Positions 29,669 to 39,286 are shown, counted from the stretch's first letter. The stretch: 64,000 nucleotides of DNA from Pedobacter cryoconitis (GCA_019352875.1 JAAAFW010000006.1:1860261-1924260); one strand, 5' to 3'. The notes: generated from the letters alone by a model not told the origin. Made by a program: numbers and translations.

Positions 29669-30685
29669 ATGTCACAGGGTTCAAATTTCGTAGATTATGT
29701 AAAGATATGCTGCCGTTCAGGTAAGGGTGGTTCAGGCTCTTCGCATTTACACCGTGATAAAATGACATCAACTGGAGGTCCTGATGGTGGAGATGGTGGA
29801 AGAGGCGGACATATTATTTTGAAAGGAAATGCGCAGTTCTGGACTTTGCTTCACTTAAAATACCGTAAGCATATTCTGGCTTCAGATGGTGGGCCTGGTT
29901 CCAGTTCTACCAGTACAGGTAAGTCCGGAAAAGACGAGTTACTGGAGGTGCCTTTAGGTACGATAGCCAGGGATGCGGAAACGGGAGAGGTGCTTTTTGA
30001 AATCACTGAAGACGGACAGACTGAGATTTTAACTCCTGGTGGCCGTGGAGGGCTTGGTAACTGGCACTTCAAATCATCAACCTTACAGACACCCCGTTTT
30101 GCCCAGCCAGGTGAAGCAGGTATAGAGCAGTGGGTAGTTCTTGAACTGAAGGTACTGGCAGATGTGGGATTGGTTGGTTTTCCGAATGCAGGTAAATCCA
30201 CGTTATTATCCGTTGTCTCTGCAGCTAAACCTGAAATAGCTGATTATCCTTTTACTACCTTAGTTCCTAATCTGGGAATAGTATCATACCGAGCTAATAA
30301 ATCATTCGTGATGGCTGATATTCCTGGTATCATAGAAGGAGCTTCAAAAGGTAAGGGGTTAGGATATCGTTTTCTCCGTCATATTGAAAGGAATTCTGTG
30401 CTTCTTTTTATGGTTCCTGCAGATACCAGTCGTACGATTGCTGAAGAATATGGAATTCTTAAAAGCGAGCTTTTAGAATATAATCCTGAGTTGATGCAAA
30501 AGCCGCATTTGCTGGCTGTAACGAAAGCTGATATGTTAGACGAAGAATTAACGGCTGAGATCAAAAAAGATTTACCACAGGGCATACCGGCTGTCTTTAT
30601 ATCTTCAGTTGCGCAGAAGGGCTTAACCGAGCTGAAAGACATGATTTGGACAGCGATAGGCGCCGACCAAACTGCAAACGGATAA
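29669..30685 (+). CDS. obgE: Obg GTPase (50S ribosome assembly)
   Basis: The 338-residue protein has the N-terminal glycine-rich Obg fold ([26 protein letters not shown]) and a GTPase domain with G1 [10 protein letters not shown]3 DIPGIIEGA and G4 TKAD. The variable C-terminal OCT domain of some Obg proteins is absent. ATG 29669 follows the adk terminator. Confidence 0.96.
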   Translation: MSQGSNFVDYVKICCRSGKGGSGSSHLHRDKMTSTGGPDGGDGGRGGHIILKGNAQFWTLLHLKYRKHILASDGGPGSSSTSTGKSGKDELLEVPLGTIARDAETGEVLFEITEDGQTEILTPGGRGGLGNWHFKSSTLQTPRFAQPGEAGIEQWVVLELKVLADVGLVGFPNAGKSTLLSVVSAAKPEIADYPFTTLVPNLGIVSYRANKSFVMADIPGIIEGASKGKGLGYRFLRHIERNSVLLFMVPADTSRTIAEEYGILKSELLEYNPELMQKPHLLAVTKADMLDEELTAEIKKDLPQGIPAVFISSVAQKGLTELKDMIWTAIGADQTANG

Positions 30686-31027
30686 ATTTATCTTTTTAAT
30701 ACTTCCTGTAATATTTGGTATTGTGTTTAATTTTTTCTAAATTAGAGATTAACAGTCAGTGCTTTATCATTTACAGGACTGTTTTTCTTCCCTGATTCAA
30801 AACCCGGAAACCCGAAATCCATCCTGCAAATGATATAGAGCCTGTTTTATTTATTGGGTTATAAAGTTTATAGCTTGTTTTTGGATAAAAATGTAAAAGG
30901 CCTGCTTTAACAAAGCAGAGACCGTAAATATTCAAAGATTTAAATCGAACACAACATAATCTATCCGATCTGATAAATATTACATGCTTAAGGCACATAT
31001 TTTGTATGACCTTTTAAAAATATCAGT
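30686..31027. other. AT-rich intergenic region
   Basis: This stretch has no credible reading frame. It holds one inverted repeat, CTGCTTT/AAAGCAG, near 30902-30919, without a U-tract. The promoter of the small gene at 31028 should lie here, but no clear consensus is visible. Confidence 0.4.
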
Positions 31028-31165
31028 ATGGAAAAGAAATCATTTAACTTCCTTCTTACAATTGTCGTATTGTCAATGGTGGCGTTGGGAACATTTAAGA
31101 TAACCAAAAAAATTAATCAGTCTGAGACTCCGGTTCATAATGCCGTAAATAAAACGCATAAATAA
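31028..31165 (+). CDS. Small membrane or exported peptide (45 residues)
   Basis: A 45-codon frame from ATG 31028 starts with MEKKSFNFLLTIVVLSMVALG, a Lys-rich start and a single hydrophobic segment (about 6-21). A polar, basic tail follows. A terminator lies 14 bases after the stop, which supports an independent gene. There is no recognised family, and an uncleaved signal peptide or small membrane protein are equally likely. Confidence 0.55.
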   Translation: MEKKSFNFLLTIVVLSMVALGTFKITKKINQSETPVHNAVNKTHK

Positions 31166-31179
31166 TATGCTGAATTGGA

Positions 31180-31222
31180 CCTGCCCGACCTTAACCGGTA
31201 CGGGCAGGGCTCTCTATTTTTA
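31180..31222 (+). terminator. Terminator after the 45-residue gene
   Basis: CCTGCCCG (31180-31187) pairs with CGGGCAGG (31201-31208), and a T-rich stretch follows. Confidence 0.75.
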
Positions 31223-31481
31223 GGTTTTAAACCTAGTTATATACTTCATAATGGTGTTCTGCCGTTATATATTAAAATCATTAAGATATTTCACGAGTTG
31301 AGTCCGGTAAATTGATTATTTATCAAATTCTGGTATTTAGGAGATTTAAACTAATTAGATCTATCTAATTATATTTTTTTTAACTTTTTTGTGTTTGTTG
31401 TTGTTCTTTTTGATTTTTTTGGGTGTATTTTTTGGTATATATCTGATATTTTACGATTTATTTTAACGTTTAGATGTTAAT

Positions 31482-31514
31482 TTTAGTTAAAAAGTGGATT
31501 TACATCTAATTTTG
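31482..31514 (+). promoter_or_regulatory. Candidate promoter of noncoding element A
   Basis: TTTA (31482-31485) and TAATTTTG (31507-31514) are 21 bases apart, and the -7 element matches TAnnTTTG exactly. No reading frame follows; a terminator lies about 120 bases downstream. Confidence 0.55.
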
Positions 31515-31672
31515 TTGCATTTTTGTGTGATAAAAAGGAGATTATAGGCGTATAATTCATTTTTATGATCTATTTTAGCGTTTAAATAGTATTTAAGAAA
31601 AACCCGTTTATACAGGTTTATATTTGGTTAGAAAAGGGATGTGTCCGGATGGAACATCCCTTTCTTTTTTAG
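31515..31672 (+). ncRNA. Putative small RNA, element A
   Basis: This is the interval from the candidate promoter to a strong terminator (stem 31633-31642 with 31654-31663, then a T run). It shares ATAATTCAT, ACAGGTTTA and an identical 22-base block (31621-31642) leading into the terminator stem with element B at 35198-35219. No coding potential is seen. An untranslated terminator relic is the alternative. Confidence 0.5.
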
Positions 31673-31725
31673 GAAGGAAATTGTGTAGGAAATTGAATGT
31701 TTATGGAGAATCTGCTGCTGGCAAA

Positions 31726-31962
31726 TTAAATTTTAAACTCGTCTAGTGAATATGGTAGTTCCTCACAAAGAAACCCCTGGTCTGTTAATAATCTGCTAAT
31801 CTGTTTGGCCGTTAGTGATTTGGCATTTACTCTGAATATTTTATCGGAATCTTCAAGCGCAAAAGACCAGTTTCCAATGCCTAATACGGCATCTAATATG
31901 TGGCTTAAATATTCCAAATCGCTGAAATCGTTTACAGAAGTTTTAAATATAATAATGTTCAT
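31726..31962 (-). CDS. Small protein with HMA/ferredoxin-like fold pattern
   Basis: The 78-residue protein shows a beta-alpha-beta pattern: IIIFKTSVND, a helix around DLEYLSHILDAV, then NWSFALEDSDKIFRV, and a second helix around SLTAKQISRLLTDQGF. This resembles heavy-metal-associated small proteins common in Bacteroidota, but the CXXC metal motif is missing. The assignment is by fold pattern only. It stands alone downstream of the LytTR genes on the same strand, 130 bases away. Confidence 0.6.
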   Translation of the reverse strand: MNIIIFKTSVNDFSDLEYLSHILDAVLGIGNWSFALEDSDKIFRVNAKSLTAKQISRLLTDQGFLCEELPYSLDEFKI

Positions 31963-32092
31963 TTTTAGTTCTGAATTTTCAAAGAGATGATGAACCAGAT
32001 TATCTGATTTTGTTTAAAGATGTGAGATGAATCAGTTCAAAAAAAACATTTAACAGGCGAAGCGGCCAAAAATGCGGGCGAAACCACGCATT

Positions 32093-32857
32093 TCACCGGC
32101 CGGCTAACCACTCCAGAAATTGCGGTGTTTTTTCTTTGCTAATTGTAATGGAGTCTTTAAATGGGATGGAAAGATTTACGATCAGCTTTCTGGAGAAAAA
32201 ATGGGCAGCATCTTTAATAGCTTTTCTGTTTACTAGAAACTGACGATTTATGCGGAAGAATTCGTCTCCACAAAGTCTTTCTAATTCTTCCAGCTTTTTA
32301 TTCAGCACATATTCTTTCTGTTCAAAGGTCACTAAATGAGTTTCTTCATTTCCTATGTAAAAAAGCGCTATGTTACTCTTCTTCACCGGAATAATTTTGT
32401 CTTTATAAGTTATCAGGATTGAACTTGTCTTTTGATGTGCTTTTCCGGAGAATAAGTCGAATATAGATTCATATGAAACAATTTCAGCAGAGAATTCTTT
32501 ACGTAAAGCATGATACTTTTTTAAAGCCTGGCCCACCGTTTCCGGAGTGAAAGGTTTTAATATATAATCTATACCGTTTGTTCGGAACGCATTTAAGGCA
32601 TATTCGTCATATGCCGTACAAAAGATTATGGGGGCAGAAATATCCGTTGCTTTGAATATATCAAAGCTATTTCCGTCGCCGAGTTGAATATCACTGAATA
32701 TAAGATCGACAGCCGGGTTATTCTTGAAATAAGCAATGGCTTCTTTAACAGATTTCAGAATGCCCACGATCTGTGCGTCAGATTGCAGGTCCTGAATAAT
32801 ATCGGCCAGATCATCTGCCGTTAACTGTTCATCTTCTATGATTACAATCTTCATCAT
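32093..32857 (-). CDS. LytTR-family response regulator
   Basis: The 254-residue protein has an N-terminal receiver domain with acidic pocket EDE (8-10), phospho-acceptor Asp56 (LIFSDIQLGDG) and KPF. The C-terminal LytTR DNA-binding domain (about 150-254) carries FFRINRQFLVNRKAI. It overlaps the kinase gene by 29 bases, so the pair is co-translated. The target may be the outer-membrane protein gene immediately upstream. Confidence 0.93.
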   Translation of the reverse strand: MMKIVIIEDEQLTADDLADIIQDLQSDAQIVGILKSVKEAIAYFKNNPAVDLIFSDIQLGDGNSFDIFKATDISAPIIFCTAYDEYALNAFRTNGIDYILKPFTPETVGQALKKYHALRKEFSAEIVSYESIFDLFSGKAHQKTSSILITYKDKIIPVKKSNIALFYIGNEETHLVTFEQKEYVLNKKLEELERLCGDEFFRINRQFLVNRKAIKDAAHFFSRKLIVNLSIPFKDSITISKEKTPQFLEWLAGR

Positions 32858-33968
32858 TTAAAATTTTTAAGCTTACAGAGAAGAACAGACTGTTGTCTCT
32901 GATTTCAATATCATCTCCTGAAATTAGTCTATACCTTTCAGCAAGGTTGGCCAGTCCGCTCCCTGTATGATAATCGATAGTACTTCTTAACTGAATGTTG
33001 TTCGTAACAACAATCCAGTTCCCGTGCTGGATGATTTCTATGTCTAAGGGAGTCGCAACTGTTAATTCATTGTGTTTAATTGCGTTCTCCAGTAGTGGTT
33101 GCAAAGAAAAGACCGGGAGGACACAGGCGGAGTTTTCTGCGTCGCTGACGTCAAAGTTGAAATTTAATGCAGTGCCAAAACGGACTTTTTGCATCTCCAG
33201 ATAATCCATAGAGAGTTTCAGCTCTTCTTTTAGTGTCGCTATACCATCTTTATTGCCGGAGACGGATACTCTAAGGAAATTTGAAAGACGCATCAGGTAA
33301 TCCTCTGCACGTTCCGGACTTTTTTTAATGAGTGATTTTAAAATATTTAGTGCGTTAAAAAGAAAGTGAGGGTGTATTTGCTGCAACAGCAATTGGTAGG
33401 CTGCTTCAGATCTGGCAGTATTTAATAATGAATTTTCCAGTTTTGCTTTATTATTCGCGTCCTGGACAATAATAAAGTTTTGAAGTAATAGCAACATCCC
33501 ATTTGTCAGCATTCCCTGGAGGCTTAAGTAAAAATAAACCACATCGCCTTTTACTCTTAATGGGGTAGTCGGAGCTGTGGTATACCCCTTGTCAACCAGT
33601 TCCGTGTTTATAAAATAGACACCAAGAATGACCAGAATACTCATTAATAAACTTGAGGTATAGAAAAAACAATTGTAAAACAGCTCATTGCCGTGTTTTC
33701 TCTTTTCAGTGAAGAGCAGGAGCCCTATATTTCCCAGGCTCATTAGATTCAATAAAATGAATACGTTTACAACCCGGTTTAAAGCTCCCGGGAAGCTTTC
33801 ACCCTCCATTGTAGCCGACAATAGCAAGAAAAAACTCATCCCGATAGAAAAGTATATACTTAACTTCAGAAGGTTTTTCAACGGAAGCTTATTCGTCATG
33901 GCAAAATGTTTTTTGTTGTCTGGAATAATATGCAAATATATCTTGAATATAGTAAGGGTGAGATGCAT
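32829..33968 (-). CDS. LytS/YehU-type histidine kinase
   Basis: The 379-residue kinase has four membrane segments (about 36-52, 68-86, 100-120 and 145-168), then the His_kinase box IHPHFLFNALNILK with His201 as probable acceptor. An ATPase domain holds PLLENAIKHN and GSGLANLAERY. ATG 33968 follows the upstream stop directly (TAAATG); Met24 (33899) is an alternative start. Order on the minus strand is outer-membrane protein, kinase, regulator. Confidence 0.9.
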   Translation of the reverse strand: MHLTLTIFKIYLHIIPDNKKHFAMTNKLPLKNLLKLSIYFSIGMSFFLLLSATMEGESFPGALNRVVNVFILLNLMSLGNIGLLLFTEKRKHGNELFYNCFFYTSSLLMSILVILGVYFINTELVDKGYTTAPTTPLRVKGDVVYFYLSLQGMLTNGMLLLLQNFIIVQDANNKAKLENSLLNTARSEAAYQLLLQQIHPHFLFNALNILKSLIKKSPERAEDYLMRLSNFLRVSVSGNKDGIATLKEELKLSMDYLEMQKVRFGTALNFNFDVSDAENSACVLPVFSLQPLLENAIKHNELTVATPLDIEIIQHGNWIVVTNNIQLRSTIDYHTGSGLANLAERYRLISGDDIEIRDNSLFFSVSLKILNDEDCNHRR

Positions 33969-34949
33969 TTATCTGCGTGATCCGGGAGTTGGTAATACAA
34001 AAGATAGGCTCATGTTGAAAAATGTAGACGCTATTTTTGTTTTTGCCCGGTAATCATCGTATTTATCATTTACGCGGATAAGCCTGGTTGTCAGTGTGTT
34101 TCTGAACCCTCCTTTTATCCCAAGTAAAAAGTTCTTTCCTAAAAGATATTCATAGCCGATATTACTGAAGATTTCATTTGAGATCCATTCATAATTACCG
34201 CTACGGTTTACACCGTCGCCGTCGAGTTTAAGAAAAAATGAATCGTTACGGATTTCTGCTCCGGCACTCAGCCAACCATTCAATACGCCAGAACGCCGGA
34301 ATATCAGTTTCTGAGGTAGTATAGCGTCAATTTCCCAGTCACTTCCTGAGAATTTATGCCAGTAGGAATAAATCGGAATTACGGGAACCAAACTGGATTT
34401 ATCCAGGACTAACGAGAGGCCTAATGTCGAGATTGTCGACGCAGAAGCTTTAATCATAAGTGTGGAAGTCACCATCCCGTTGATCTTTTTTATACCAACA
34501 AAGTTAGTGCTTCCCATAATTACGGTTCCGTTGGTGATGAGTACTTTATTCCATAGCTTTCCAATGTAGGTCGCTGATAATAACGCGTCGAAATCGGTGT
34601 ACTTCGTTTCAGTTTTCTGATACTGATTATTCATATCGTCAACCTTTTTGTAGTGATTGATTGACTGTCTGGTATATAGCACACCTGCGGTTAATGAAAA
34701 CCTATTTTTCTTATAGATCGGAATTGCACCGTTGATTTTGAATCTTGATCCTGAAACTTCACCTTGTTCCTGTAGTTCGCCGCCTTTATTATATATTTTG
34801 TAGTCGGAATTGCCAAAATAATCCTGCTGAATTGTCAGTCTTTTGAAGGCGGGGTAGGGTATTGCTGTCTGAGTGCTATATTTTAGGGTGTCCTGGGCTT
34901 TTGCCGATATTGAAAGCTGTGCTACTAACAGCAACAAAGGTATCTTCAT
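33969..34949 (-). CDS. Outer-membrane beta-barrel protein (possibly DUF6268-like)
   Basis: The 326-residue protein has a signal peptide (about 1-18, ending ISAKAQ) and repeated barrel strands (NRFSLTAGVLYTRQS, KVLITNGTVIMGSTN, NFLLGIKGGFRNTL). The C-terminus ends in a strand followed by PTPGSRR. The family name is a tentative recollection. It is directly coupled to the LytS-type kinase and may be part of its signal path or the gene it controls. Confidence 0.65.
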   Translation of the reverse strand: MKIPLLLLVAQLSISAKAQDTLKYSTQTAIPYPAFKRLTIQQDYFGNSDYKIYNKGGELQEQGEVSGSRFKINGAIPIYKKNRFSLTAGVLYTRQSINHYKKVDDMNNQYQKTETKYTDFDALLSATYIGKLWNKVLITNGTVIMGSTNFVGIKKINGMVTSTLMIKASASTISTLGLSLVLDKSSLVPVIPIYSYWHKFSGSDWEIDAILPQKLIFRRSGVLNGWLSAGAEIRNDSFFLKLDGDGVNRSGNYEWISNEIFSNIGYEYLLGKNFLLGIKGGFRNTLTTRLIRVNDKYDDYRAKTKIASTFFNMSLSFVLPTPGSRR

Positions 34950-35035
34950 ATTTTTTCGCTAAAAATGCGAAGGACATTTGTTTGTTTAAAGTCTTTTCCA
35001 GGTGAAGCGGACAATTGCTTTCCTGAAACGTTTCA

Positions 35036-35066
35036 TTTAAATGGTGTAATATCTGCACTAATTTTG
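35036..35066 (+). promoter_or_regulatory. Candidate promoter of noncoding element B
   Basis: TTTA (35036-35039) and TAATTTTG (35059-35066) are 19 bases apart. The -7 octamer is identical to that of element A. Confidence 0.55.
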
Positions 35067-35243
35067 TCCTCGTCATATTTTTGTAAAACGCATGATATTT
35101 AGGTTTTTGGCATAATTCATGATTAAGTCTAATCGGTTTATACCAGGTTCTACTGGTATTTTAGGTTAATAACAATGTCTGGTTTAGACAGGTTTACTAT
35201 TTGGTTAGAAAAGGGATGTTTTGGTTGAACATCCCTTTCTTAT
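35067..35243 (+). ncRNA. Putative small RNA, element B
   Basis: This is the interval from the candidate promoter to a terminator (stem 35210-35219 with 35229-35238, then TTATTTT). It shares ATAATTCAT (35112-35120), ACAGGTTTA (35188-35196) and a 22-base identical block (35198-35219) with element A. The middle differs, and B has its own inverted repeat, ACCAG...CTGGT (near 35140-35157). It also lies antisense to the 3' end of no gene, only to spacer. Confidence 0.5.
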
Positions 35244-35270
35244 TTTCAAATGATTTTTTTGTAAATCAAT

Positions 35271-35966
35271 TTAAAGCAGATTTCTCGTGATTTTCCCCTT
35301 AATCATAAATAATTTTTTGATGGCATTCTTTTGCAGTACTGTATCACCTCTGAAATTAGGATTTGACGCTCTCATTATAATTTTTTCAGAAGATGGATGT
35401 TCAAACAAAAGCTTTATTGTGATCAGGCTGTTTGCTGTTTCGTCCGTTTGTATTAAATAAGCTTCTCCCCATTGAATAATGTCTTTATGAAGAATTTCCC
35501 GGATTGCTATTATTTCCCCGCTTGCAAATTTTGGATACATGCTGTCACCGAATACGGGCAGATACGCGTCACAATCATTGAAAGGTCTGAAGTTTACATA
35601 ATATTCCGGACTTTCATTTAGAATATTCCGGTCGCCGCTGAAATCGGAAAGGTTTACGTTAAGATAAGGTACCCCTTCCTTTTTTGATTCCGGATAATTG
35701 ACTGATGTTGTTTGCTGCTCCTGCTGTGGGGTAGCTTTTAGTAACATCTCTCCATGTCCGGTGTCCAGAAAATGGGTGTTCAGGTTATAGTATCGGATTA
35801 TTTCCTCTGATAACCTTTTACCGATTGACCTTGCTCCGTTTTCAATTGGGGAAAAATTATTGACGTGTTTTGCAATTGGTCCGTAAAATTCCTGAAGAGT
35901 CATTTTTAGATGAATCCTGATCTTTTTTAATCTGGGTCCTACGTTTTTTCTTTGGTGATCAATCAT
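35271..35966 (-). CDS. LexA/S24-like repressor with N-terminal HTH
   Basis: The 231-residue protein has an N-terminal XRE-like helix-turn-helix (about 8-65) and a C-terminal S24 domain with catalytic-type Ser142 (VFGDSMYPKF) and Lys185 (LITIKLLFE). No clear Ala-Gly cleavage site is visible between them, so it may be a stable repressor. It resembles phage C2-type regulators, but no phage genes lie nearby. Confidence 0.8.
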   Translation of the reverse strand: MIDHQRKNVGPRLKKIRIHLKMTLQEFYGPIAKHVNNFSPIENGARSIGKRLSEEIIRYYNLNTHFLDTGHGEMLLKATPQQEQQTTSVNYPESKKEGVPYLNVNLSDFSGDRNILNESPEYYVNFRPFNDCDAYLPVFGDSMYPKFASGEIIAIREILHKDIIQWGEAYLIQTDETANSLITIKLLFEHPSSEKIIMRASNPNFRGDTVLQKNAIKKLFMIKGKITRNLL

Positions 35967-36154
35967 TTATTATTGTATAAGAGGTTATAAATATATAGCA
36001 TTCTTTAGTTCGATGTTGTTTCTTCGTGAGAATTTATATTGCAATATATGAAAAATTAACTATAATGAGAAATTATATTTCTAATTAATTTATTTTAATT
36101 ATTTTTATGGAAATCGGAGTAAGCGGGTTACTGCTGAATTTTATCGTCATGAAG

Positions 36155-36185
36155 TTTAAGCATCAGTTTAGAATTGTTAACTTTG
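36155..36185 (+). promoter_or_regulatory. Promoter of kbl
   Basis: TTTA (36155-36158) and TAACTTTG (36178-36185) are 19 bases apart. The expected start, about 15 bases before ATG 36207, excludes the longer in-frame start at 36174. Confidence 0.65.
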
Positions 36186-36206
36186 GTTGCACCAATAAAG
36201 ATCAAT

Positions 36207-37394
36207 ATGTACAAAACTTTACAACCGGTTCTTCAGCAAGAACTGGAGCAAATAGAAAAAGACGGACTGTATAAAAGAGAACGGGTAATTATAACACCGC
36301 AGGGAGCAGACATCAAAGTCAGTACCGGGCAGGAGGTTATTAACTTCTGTGCGAATAATTACCTGGGTTTATCTTCGGACCCCAGGGTAACTGCAGCTGC
36401 TAAGGAAGCAATTGATAAATATGGTTACGGAATGTCTTCTGTGAGATTTATTTGCGGAACACAGGATATCCATAAGGAGCTGGAGCAAAAGCTTTCTGAA
36501 TTCCTGGGTACTGAAGATACTATATTATATGCTGCTGCCTTTGACGCTAACGGTGGTGTATTTGAGCCCTTGTTTAATGACCAGGATGCTATCATTTCCG
36601 ATGAACTGAATCATGCCTCTATTATCGACGGCGTTCGTTTGTGTAAAGCCAAAAGGTTCCGTTATAAACATAGTGATATGGAAGATCTGGAAGCGCAGCT
36701 GAAAGTGGCATCCGGTTGTCGTCATCGTATAATTGTTACTGATGGAGCATTTTCAATGGACGGTACTATTGCAGCACTCGATAAGATCTGTGATCTGGCT
36801 GATAAATATGAAGCGCTTGTAATGATTGATGAGTCTCACTGTTCTGGATTTATGGGAAAAACAGGCAGGGGTACGCATGAGCATTGTGGAGTAATGGACC
36901 GCATAGATATTATTACAGGTACACTTGGTAAAGCATTAGGTGGGGCTTCCGGAGGATTTACTGCGGGTAAAAAAGAAATTATTGACATGTTGCGTCAGCG
37001 CTCCAGGCCTTACCTTTTCTCTAATACGCTTGCCCCTGCAATTGCGGGTGCTTCTGTAGCGGTTCTTGAGTTGTTAAGTGAGACAACATCTTTAAGAGAT
37101 AAACTAGAAAAAAACACAATGTATTTCCGTGAGCAGATGACTGCTGCCGGATTTGATATAAAAGAAGGTGTTCATCCAATTGTTCCGGTTATGCTTTACG
37201 ATGCTAAATTGGCACAGGAATTTGCGGCCAGAATGCTCGAAGAAGGAATTTATGTGATTGGTTTTTATTATCCGGTTGTTCCTCAGGGTAAAGCGAGGAT
37301 CCGTGTTCAGCTTTCAGCTGCGCATGAACAGCACCATTTGGATAAAGCAATTGCTGCATTTATAAAAATTGGTAAAGAGCTGAAGGTAATTTAG
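36207..37394 (+). CDS. kbl: Glycine C-acetyltransferase (2-amino-3-ketobutyrate CoA ligase)
   Basis: Kbl splits 2-amino-3-ketobutyrate with CoA to glycine and acetyl-CoA in threonine breakdown. The 395-residue protein has [14 protein letters not shown] near the start, [10 protein letters not shown] and the PLP lysine motif [13 protein letters not shown]. Related serine palmitoyltransferases share the fold, but the sequence fits Kbl best. Threonine dehydrogenase is not adjacent. Confidence 0.92.
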   Translation: MYKTLQPVLQQELEQIEKDGLYKRERVIITPQGADIKVSTGQEVINFCANNYLGLSSDPRVTAAAKEAIDKYGYGMSSVRFICGTQDIHKELEQKLSEFLGTEDTILYAAAFDANGGVFEPLFNDQDAIISDELNHASIIDGVRLCKAKRFRYKHSDMEDLEAQLKVASGCRHRIIVTDGAFSMDGTIAALDKICDLADKYEALVMIDESHCSGFMGKTGRGTHEHCGVMDRIDIITGTLGKALGGASGGFTAGKKEIIDMLRQRSRPYLFSNTLAPAIAGASVAVLELLSETTSLRDKLEKNTMYFREQMTAAGFDIKEGVHPIVPVMLYDAKLAQEFAARMLEEGIYVIGFYYPVVPQGKARIRVQLSAAHEQHHLDKAIAAFIKIGKELKVI

Positions 37395-37417
37395 TTTTAA
37401 CTGTTCTATATTTTTTT

Positions 37418-37446
37418 AGGCCTTCTGTTTTACAGAAGGCCTTTTT
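37418..37446 (+). terminator. Terminator of kbl
   Basis: AGGCCTTCTG (37418-37427) pairs perfectly with CAGAAGGCCT (37433-37442), followed by five T. Confidence 0.92.
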
Positions 37447-37527
37447 AATTTTAATAAAGCTGTCAAAACTATCGCTGTGGCCATACCTGTATTCACATAT
37501 TAATGAAATTGCTGTATATTTGGCCTT

Positions 37528-38565
37528 ATGTTGCAAGATCAGATCACCCAGTATACCCAGGAAATTAATGCCTTTTCTACTGAAAATGCAGAAGAACTGG
37601 AACAATTCAGAATCAGATTCCTAGGTACTAAAGGAATTATTAAAGACATATTTGACGAGTTTAAGGCTGTATCTCCAGAGGAAAAAAGAACCCTCGGGAA
37701 GGTGCTAAATGAATTTAAGCAGCTTGCAGAAGCTAAATATCTTTCACTGAAAGCAAATGAGCCTGCGGCAGATGATCAGAAAACTGCCGGAATGGATCTT
37801 ACACTTCCGGGAAATGGTTTTGAGTTAGGTGCACGTCACCCGTTGGCGCTGGTTCGCAGAGAGATCGTTGATATTTTTAATAAACTCGGATTTATTGTTG
37901 CTGAGGGACCGGAAATTGAAGATGACTGGCATAACTTTTCTGCGCTTAATTTTCCTGAAGAACACCCTGCAAGAGATATGCAGGATACTTTTTTCATTAG
38001 AAAAGGTGGTGAGAATGGAGACATCGCATTAAGAACACATACGTCTTCAGTTCAGGTCAGGATGATGGAAGCTGGAAAACCACCGTTTCGCGCACTTATG
38101 CCCGGACGTGTTTACCGTAACGAAGCGATATCTGCGAGGGCACATTGCTTTTTCCATCAGGTTGAAGGCCTCTATGTAGATGAAAACGTTTCTTTTGCCG
38201 ACCTGAAACAAACATTATTCTATTTTGTACAGGAACTTTATGGTGAAGGTACAAAAGTCCGTTTCCGCCCATCTTATTTCCCTTTTACAGAACCTTCTGC
38301 AGAAATGGATATTTCATGCACAATTTGTAAAGGCGCCGGCTGCCAATTGTGTAAGTATAGCGGATGGGTAGAGATTCTGGGATGTGGAATGGTGGACCCT
38401 AACGTGCTGGAGAACTGTGGAATTGACAGTAAGAAATATAGCGGATTTGCATTTGGGATGGGGATTGAAAGGATTGCGAACCTAAAATTCGAAATCCGGG
38501 ATTTGCGTCTCTTTTCGGAAAATGATGCAAGGTTTCTGAAACAGTTTAAAACGTCCTTAATTTGA
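37528..38565 (+). CDS. pheS: Phenylalanyl-tRNA synthetase alpha subunit
   Basis: The 345-residue protein has the N-terminal coiled-coil arm and class II motifs: HPARDMQDTFF (motif 1 region), FRALMPGRVYRNEAISARAH in split form (motif 2) and FGMGIERIANL (motif 3). Four cysteines in CTICKGAGCQLC are noteworthy and may bind a metal. pheT is not in the window. Confidence 0.97.
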   Translation: MLQDQITQYTQEINAFSTENAEELEQFRIRFLGTKGIIKDIFDEFKAVSPEEKRTLGKVLNEFKQLAEAKYLSLKANEPAADDQKTAGMDLTLPGNGFELGARHPLALVRREIVDIFNKLGFIVAEGPEIEDDWHNFSALNFPEEHPARDMQDTFFIRKGGENGDIALRTHTSSVQVRMMEAGKPPFRALMPGRVYRNEAISARAHCFFHQVEGLYVDENVSFADLKQTLFYFVQELYGEGTKVRFRPSYFPFTEPSAEMDISCTICKGAGCQLCKYSGWVEILGCGMVDPNVLENCGIDSKKYSGFAFGMGIERIANLKFEIRDLRLFSENDARFLKQFKTSLI

Positions 38566-38663
38566 TAATTGGCCGGATTTACTCTATCACACCTGAAAAA
38601 AAACTACTGCAACAGGCAATACAGCATTATATCACAGGAATAATTTACCAGTATAACTAATTG

Positions 38664-39239
38664 ATGGAACCAGAAAAAATTAAAGAAAGCATCATTAGAG
38701 CTGCTAAAGAGTTATTTAGAAAATACGGCTATCACAAGACCAGTGTAAATGAAATTGCAAAGAAGGCACGCATAGCAAAAGCTACAATTTATAAATACTT
38801 TGAAAGTAAGGAACAGATCCTGGATGCTATTCTTATGAATTATCTGGATCTGAACCTTCATGAGATTCTAAAGAATAAAGCGCAGTTTTCTGATGAAGAA
38901 GAACATTTGAAAGCGCTTGTGATGAAAACATGCCGGCTAACATATACAGTTTGCAATGAATTTATCGGTTGGGATTTTGTTCGTGAAAATGCAAATTCGC
39001 AGGAGTTTTTGAAGCACCTGTCAGATCAGTTGGAATCACTGTTGTTGTCTGCCTATTTAGGTCTGGATCATTTTAAAAATAATCCATCAAGACGGGAGGG
39101 GTTAGCATTTCTTTTAAAAGCCAGCAAGAGTATCGTATTTTCTTTTGCGTTCACATCTGTAAGCGATGCCGATGTCAGGAAGAATTTTGTGAGCTTTCAA
39201 AAAGAACTTTTGCCTTTTCTGGTTAAAGCAGCGCTGTAA
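38664..39239 (+). CDS. TetR/AcrR-family transcriptional regulator
   Basis: The 191-residue protein has a typical N-terminal DNA-binding domain (AAKELFRKYGYHKTSVNEIA, then KATIYKYFESKEQILDAI). The C-terminal ligand domain is unique. The start is ATG 38664, not TTG 38661. No transporter is adjacent, so its target is not apparent. Confidence 0.93.
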   Translation: MEPEKIKESIIRAAKELFRKYGYHKTSVNEIAKKARIAKATIYKYFESKEQILDAILMNYLDLNLHEILKNKAQFSDEEEHLKALVMKTCRLTYTVCNEFIGWDFVRENANSQEFLKHLSDQLESLLLSAYLGLDHFKNNPSRREGLAFLLKASKSIVFSFAFTSVSDADVRKNFVSFQKELLPFLVKAAL

Positions 39240-39286
39240 TTGTCCAAATTCCTGATTTTTTTATCTCATTATGTCTTTTGAACCGA

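Noticed and set aside
34876..35076. Minus-strand 66-residue frame overlapping element B's promoter
   Set aside because: It overlaps the signal-peptide region of the outer-membrane protein gene in another frame and has no supported start.
31482..35243. Composite transposon bounded by elements A and B
   Set aside because: The elements contain no transposase and no terminal inverted repeats or target duplications are visible; direct repeats with terminators are better explained as related RNA elements.
35271..35966. Prophage marker from the S24 repressor
   Set aside because: No integrase, structural or lysis genes are nearby; the neighbours are ordinary chromosomal genes.
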